A stretch of DNA of 7,319 nucleotides from Clostridia bacterium (GTDB lineage Bacteria > Bacillota > Clostridia > Christensenellales > Aristaeellaceae). The number at the start of each line of letters is the position of its first letter. Position 1 is the first letter of the stretch. The notes below the pieces were generated by a model. The model made no database searches and was not told the DNA's origin. It was given only the letters and a program-made list of their open reading frames with translations. The position numbers were made by a program, and so were the translations under genes. Positions 5,670-7,319 of the stretch are shown here, in pieces. The DNA lies in contig JAFPYA010000323.1 of assembly GCA_017412445.1 (NCBI GenBank), forward strand, positions 1-7,319. Reading direction: 5' to 3'.

Positions 5670-6312
5670 CTGCCTCACCGCCCTTCGCGTGAGCTATGAG
5701 GTTCATGTCTATTACCTCGTCAAACAGGGCGCTCAGCCTGTCGTCGTGGGTCACGCAGATGAGCGTTTTGCCCCTTGCGCAGGCGATAAGCTCCTCCATC
5801 ACCTTCAGGCCTATCTGGTAGTTGAGGTTGCCGGTAGGCTCGTCCGCAAGTATTATGTCCGGCGCCTTGACCAGCGCGCGGGCTATCGCCACCCTCTGCT
5901 TTTCGCCGCCGGACAGCCGCCTGACTTTGCGGTTCTTTTTGTCGAGTATGCCAAGGCGCGACAGAATTTCGTCGCTCTTGCCTGTGTCCACGCCCTCAAG
6001 GCGCAGTATGTCTATGTTGTCCTTTACGCTCATGTCCTCTATGAGGCGGAAATCCTGAAATATGTAGCCTATGCGCCCGACCCTGAAGGCGTCCTTCTGC
6101 TTTTGAGTAAGCGCGCTCATGTTTTTGCCGTCTATCTCGACGCGGCCCTCAGTTGGCGAAATCACGCCCGCGAGCATGTTGAGATAGGTGCTCTTGCCGC
6201 AGCCGCTTGCGCCCAGAAGCACATAGCTTTTGCCATCCTCAAACGTCATGTCGTCGTAACAGATCGCGGTATATTCGTCAAACCGCTTGCATAAATCTAT
6301 GCCGCGAAGCAT
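5662..6312 (-). CDS. ABC transporter ATPase, LolD/MacB family
   Basis: Cytoplasmic ATP-binding subunit of 216 residues that should pair as a dimer with the FtsX-like permease encoded next. All motifs are intact: Walker A GASGCGKST 34-42, Q-loop Q86 in GYIFQDFRL, signature LSGGEKQR 133-140, Walker B IILADEPT 153-160 with E158, and H-loop H189. FQDFRL and the DEPTGNL sequence are typical of the LolD/MacB/FtsE group. The ATG at 6312 is chosen since it gives a family-like MLRGIDLCKRF and lies 10 nt after AAAGGA; a TTG at 6318 would add two residues but leaves only 4 nt. The 3' end overlaps the permease start, which indicates translational coupling. The 69-nt gap before it (6313-6381) contains only this ribosome binding site. 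Confidence 0.95.
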   Translation of the reverse strand: MLRGIDLCKRFDEYTAICYDDMTFEDGKSYVLLGASGCGKSTYLNMLAGVISPTEGRVEIDGKNMSALTQKQKDAFRVGRIGYIFQDFRLIEDMSVKDNIDILRLEGVDTGKSDEILSRLGILDKKNRKVRRLSGGEKQRVAIARALVKAPDIILADEPTGNLNYQIGLKVMEELIACARGKTLICVTHDDRLSALFDEVIDMNLIAHAKGGEADA

Positions 6313-6381
6313 ATGCAATGTATCCTTTCATATATTTGTTTGTCGATTGGAAAACCTGAAAAGAGACTGGCAAAATATGCT

Positions 6382-6651
6382 TCAGCACAATAAAAGCACC
6401 TTGAGGCCGAAAAGTGTTTCCGGGCTAAGGGCATACAGAAGGCACTTACGCGAAAGGCGCGCGCCCGGCATTTCAAAAGCGGCAAGGCCTGCAAGCGCGG
6501 CGCACAGCGCCATGCTCAAAATCAATTGACGGCATGCCAGGCACGCGGGGCAGTCCTCCTCGCCGCACTCAGCGGCGTGGGCGGAAAAGCCCGCAAGAAA
6601 AAACACTATCAGCGCTATTGAGAAAAGCGCCCTAACGCGTTTTGCCGTCAT
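6382..6651 (-). CDS. Small Cys-rich exported/membrane protein
   Basis: Protein of 89 residues, first gene of the minus-strand ABC operon. It opens with a signal-like segment (Arg/Lys then hydrophobic 8-23, possible cleavage in AHA-A at 24-27), directly followed by C29, C34, C37 and C40 in ECGEEDCPACLAC. Hydrophobic segments follow near 42-60 and 77-89, and C50, C70 and the final residue C89 are also Cys. The GEEDCPxC pattern resembles small unnamed Clostridia proteins that I recall near metal-transport genes, but I can name no family. Coding status is supported by GGAGG 4 nt before the ATG, a TATAAT promoter, and position on the same strand ahead of the ABC genes. Metal binding or disulfide formation by the Cys cluster is inferred. 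Confidence 0.8.
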   Translation of the reverse strand: MTAKRVRALFSIALIVFFLAGFSAHAAECGEEDCPACLACRQLILSMALCAALAGLAAFEMPGARLSRKCLLYALSPETLFGLKVLLLC

Positions 6652-6677
6652 AAAGCCTCCGTTTCCGTACGCGCTAT

Positions 6678-6705
6678 ATTATACATTATTCCACCCCGGC
6701 CGCAA
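6678..6705 (-). promoter_or_regulatory. Probable promoter of the small protein-ABC operon
   Basis: On the minus strand, TATAAT (6683-6678) is a perfect -10 box, with TTGCGG (6705-6700) 16 nt upstream as a weak -35. The start site would lie near 6671, about 20 nt before the ATG at 6651. The weak -35, overlapped by an inverted repeat, suggests that a regulator may control it. I looked for an AT-rich Fur/Zur-type palindrome and found none. Confidence 0.65.
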
Positions 6706-6718
6706 GCCTCGGCGGCCG
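6697..6718. repeat. GC-rich inverted repeat over the -35 region
   Basis: CGGCCGC (6697-6703) and GCGGCCG (6712-6718) form a perfect 7-bp inverted repeat with 8 bp between. Its left arm covers the -35 hexamer of the small-protein promoter. Neither strand has a U-tract after it, so a terminator is unlikely. It could be an operator; GC-rich chance repeats are also possible. Confidence 0.5.
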
Positions 6719-6829
6719 AAAATATTCTTAATTTTCCTTAACGGGACGCTTTTCATACTGCCATCGGGACAGATATCGCCCGCGGGCAAAATTCAACCTT
6801 TTAGTGCTTTCCATTTAACAGTAAAACCA
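6719..6829. other. Divergent spacer with a 10-bp palindrome
   Basis: No gene is seen in the spacer between the ABC operon promoter and the pckA promoter. It contains the palindrome GCCCGCGGGC at 6778-6787 and two copies of CGGGAC (6742-6747 and 6765-6770) 23 bp apart. No catabolite-response element (cre) or other named operator could be recognised. Confidence 0.4.
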
Positions 6830-6858
6830 TTGATTTTATTGCGCGCTTTGTTTATGAT
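6830..6858 (+). promoter_or_regulatory. Promoter of pckA
   Basis: TTGATT (6830-6835), a 17-nt spacer and TATGAT (6853-6858). The spacing is ideal and the hexamers have two and one mismatches. Transcription should start near 6865, giving a leader of about 73 nt. Confidence 0.75.
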
Positions 6859-6879
6859 AATGTCAAAGGCATAGGCCTG

Positions 6880-6897
6880 CCCGCTTTAAGCGGCGGG
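6880..6897 (+). other. Hairpin in the pckA leader
   Basis: CCCGC (6880-6884) pairs with GCGGG (6893-6897), or in an alternative register CCGC (6881-6884) pairs with GCGG (6890-6893) around TTTAA. It lies between the promoter and the ribosome binding site and has no U-tract. It may stabilise the mRNA or bind a regulator. Confidence 0.5.
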
Positions 6898-6937
6898 TAA
6901 TCGATATAAGCGTACAGCAAATGAAAGGGGCATTATA

Positions 6938-7319
6938 ATGGCAAACATCGACCTGAGCAAGTACGGCATTACAGGCACTACCGAGATTATCTACAATCCT
7001 TCCTACGATCTGCTCTACAAAGAGGAGACCAGGCCCGAGCTGACCGGCTATGACGCGGGCAGGGTAAGCGAGCTGGGCGCGGTCAACGTTATGACCGGCA
7101 TCTACACCGGCCGCTCCCCCAAGGACAAGTACATCGTGGTTGACGAGAACTCCAAGGACACCGTGTGGTGGACCACCCCCGAATACAAAAACGACAACCA
7201 TCCCATGACCCAGGAGACCTGGACCGAGGTCAAGAAGCTGGCTCAGCAGGAGCTGTGCGGCAAGCGCCTGTTCGTGGTCGACGCATTCTGCGGCGCCAAC
7301 AAGGACACCCGCATGGCCG
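6938..7319 (+). CDS. pckA: Phosphoenolpyruvate carboxykinase (ATP), N-terminal part
   Basis: Converts oxaloacetate and ATP to phosphoenolpyruvate, CO2 and ADP; in gluconeogenic or fermentative bacteria it may also run in the CO2-fixing direction. The 127 complete codons present align along their length with E. coli PckA: IIYNPSYDLLY (17-27), LGAVNVMTGIYTGRSPKDKY (46-65, with R59 matching the substrate-binding Arg65), KNDN at 84-87, and GKRLFVVDAFCGAN (108-121). The nucleotide-binding and catalytic C-terminal parts of this roughly 530-540 residue enzyme lie beyond the window. AAAGGGG lies 7 nt before the ATG. Ile codons here are only ATC or ATT, unlike the ATA-rich metal genes, as expected for a highly expressed gene. 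Confidence 0.97.
   Translation, partial: MANIDLSKYGITGTTEIIYNPSYDLLYKEETRPELTGYDAGRVSELGAVNVMTGIYTGRSPKDKYIVVDENSKDTVWWTTPEYKNDNHPMTQETWTEVKKLAQQELCGKRLFVVDAFCGANKDTRMA

Noticed and set aside
6652..6760. Zur or Fur box upstream of the ABC operon
   Set aside because: The AT-rich part (6675-6690) reads as near-direct repeats (ATTATAC, ATTATTC), not as an inverted repeat of the 7-1-7 or 9-1-9 type.
6863..7201. Minus-strand frame opposite pckA
   Set aside because: Antisense to conserved PEP carboxykinase sequence and without a credible start signal.
1..7319. tRNA, rRNA, CRISPR array or insertion sequence
   Set aside because: No regular repeat-spacer pattern, terminal inverted repeats with a transposase, or tRNA-like arms were seen anywhere in the window.

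Overview
The window looks like chromosomal DNA of a GC-rich member of the Clostridia (Bacillota). The support is the Gram-positive style infC-rpmI-rplT operon with a long attenuator-like leader, strong GGAGG-type ribosome binding sites, consensus sigma-A promoters, and frequent AUA and AGG codons in the ordinary genes. The species cannot be fixed from sequence alone. Both ends cut through genes (rplT on the left, pckA on the right).

Layout. Positions 1-1094, minus strand: a perfect-consensus promoter, a leader of about 150 nt with a candidate terminator/antiterminator pair, then infC (probably starting at AUA), rpmI and the first 51 codons of rplT. Positions 1198-3427, plus strand: a promoter with overlapping ArsR/SmtB-type inverted repeats drives a SmtB/CzrA/CadC-like metal sensor and, 13 nt later, a P1B-2 (Zn/Cd/Pb) efflux ATPase. 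Two hairpins at 3432-3494 separate this unit from a convergent minus-strand operon. Positions 3501-6705, minus strand, in transcription order: a small Cys-rich exported or membrane protein, a LolD/MacB-type ABC ATPase, an FtsX-like permease with a His/Glu-rich extracytoplasmic loop, and an exported protein with a probable OB-like domain carrying a CPFC motif. Positions 6830-7319, plus strand: promoter, leader hairpin and start of pckA (ATP-dependent PEP carboxykinase).

How the parts fit. The sensor and ATPase form a standard metal-induced efflux module: metal should release the sensor from its operator and the pump should export Zn(II), Cd(II) or Pb(II). The convergent four-gene operon is the least familiar part. 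Its His-rich loop, Cys-rich small protein and Cys-pair protein suggest that it also handles a soft or borderline metal, perhaps zinc, at the cell surface, but substrate and direction are inferred, and I found no recognisable Zur box. The translation operon and pckA are unrelated housekeeping flanks.
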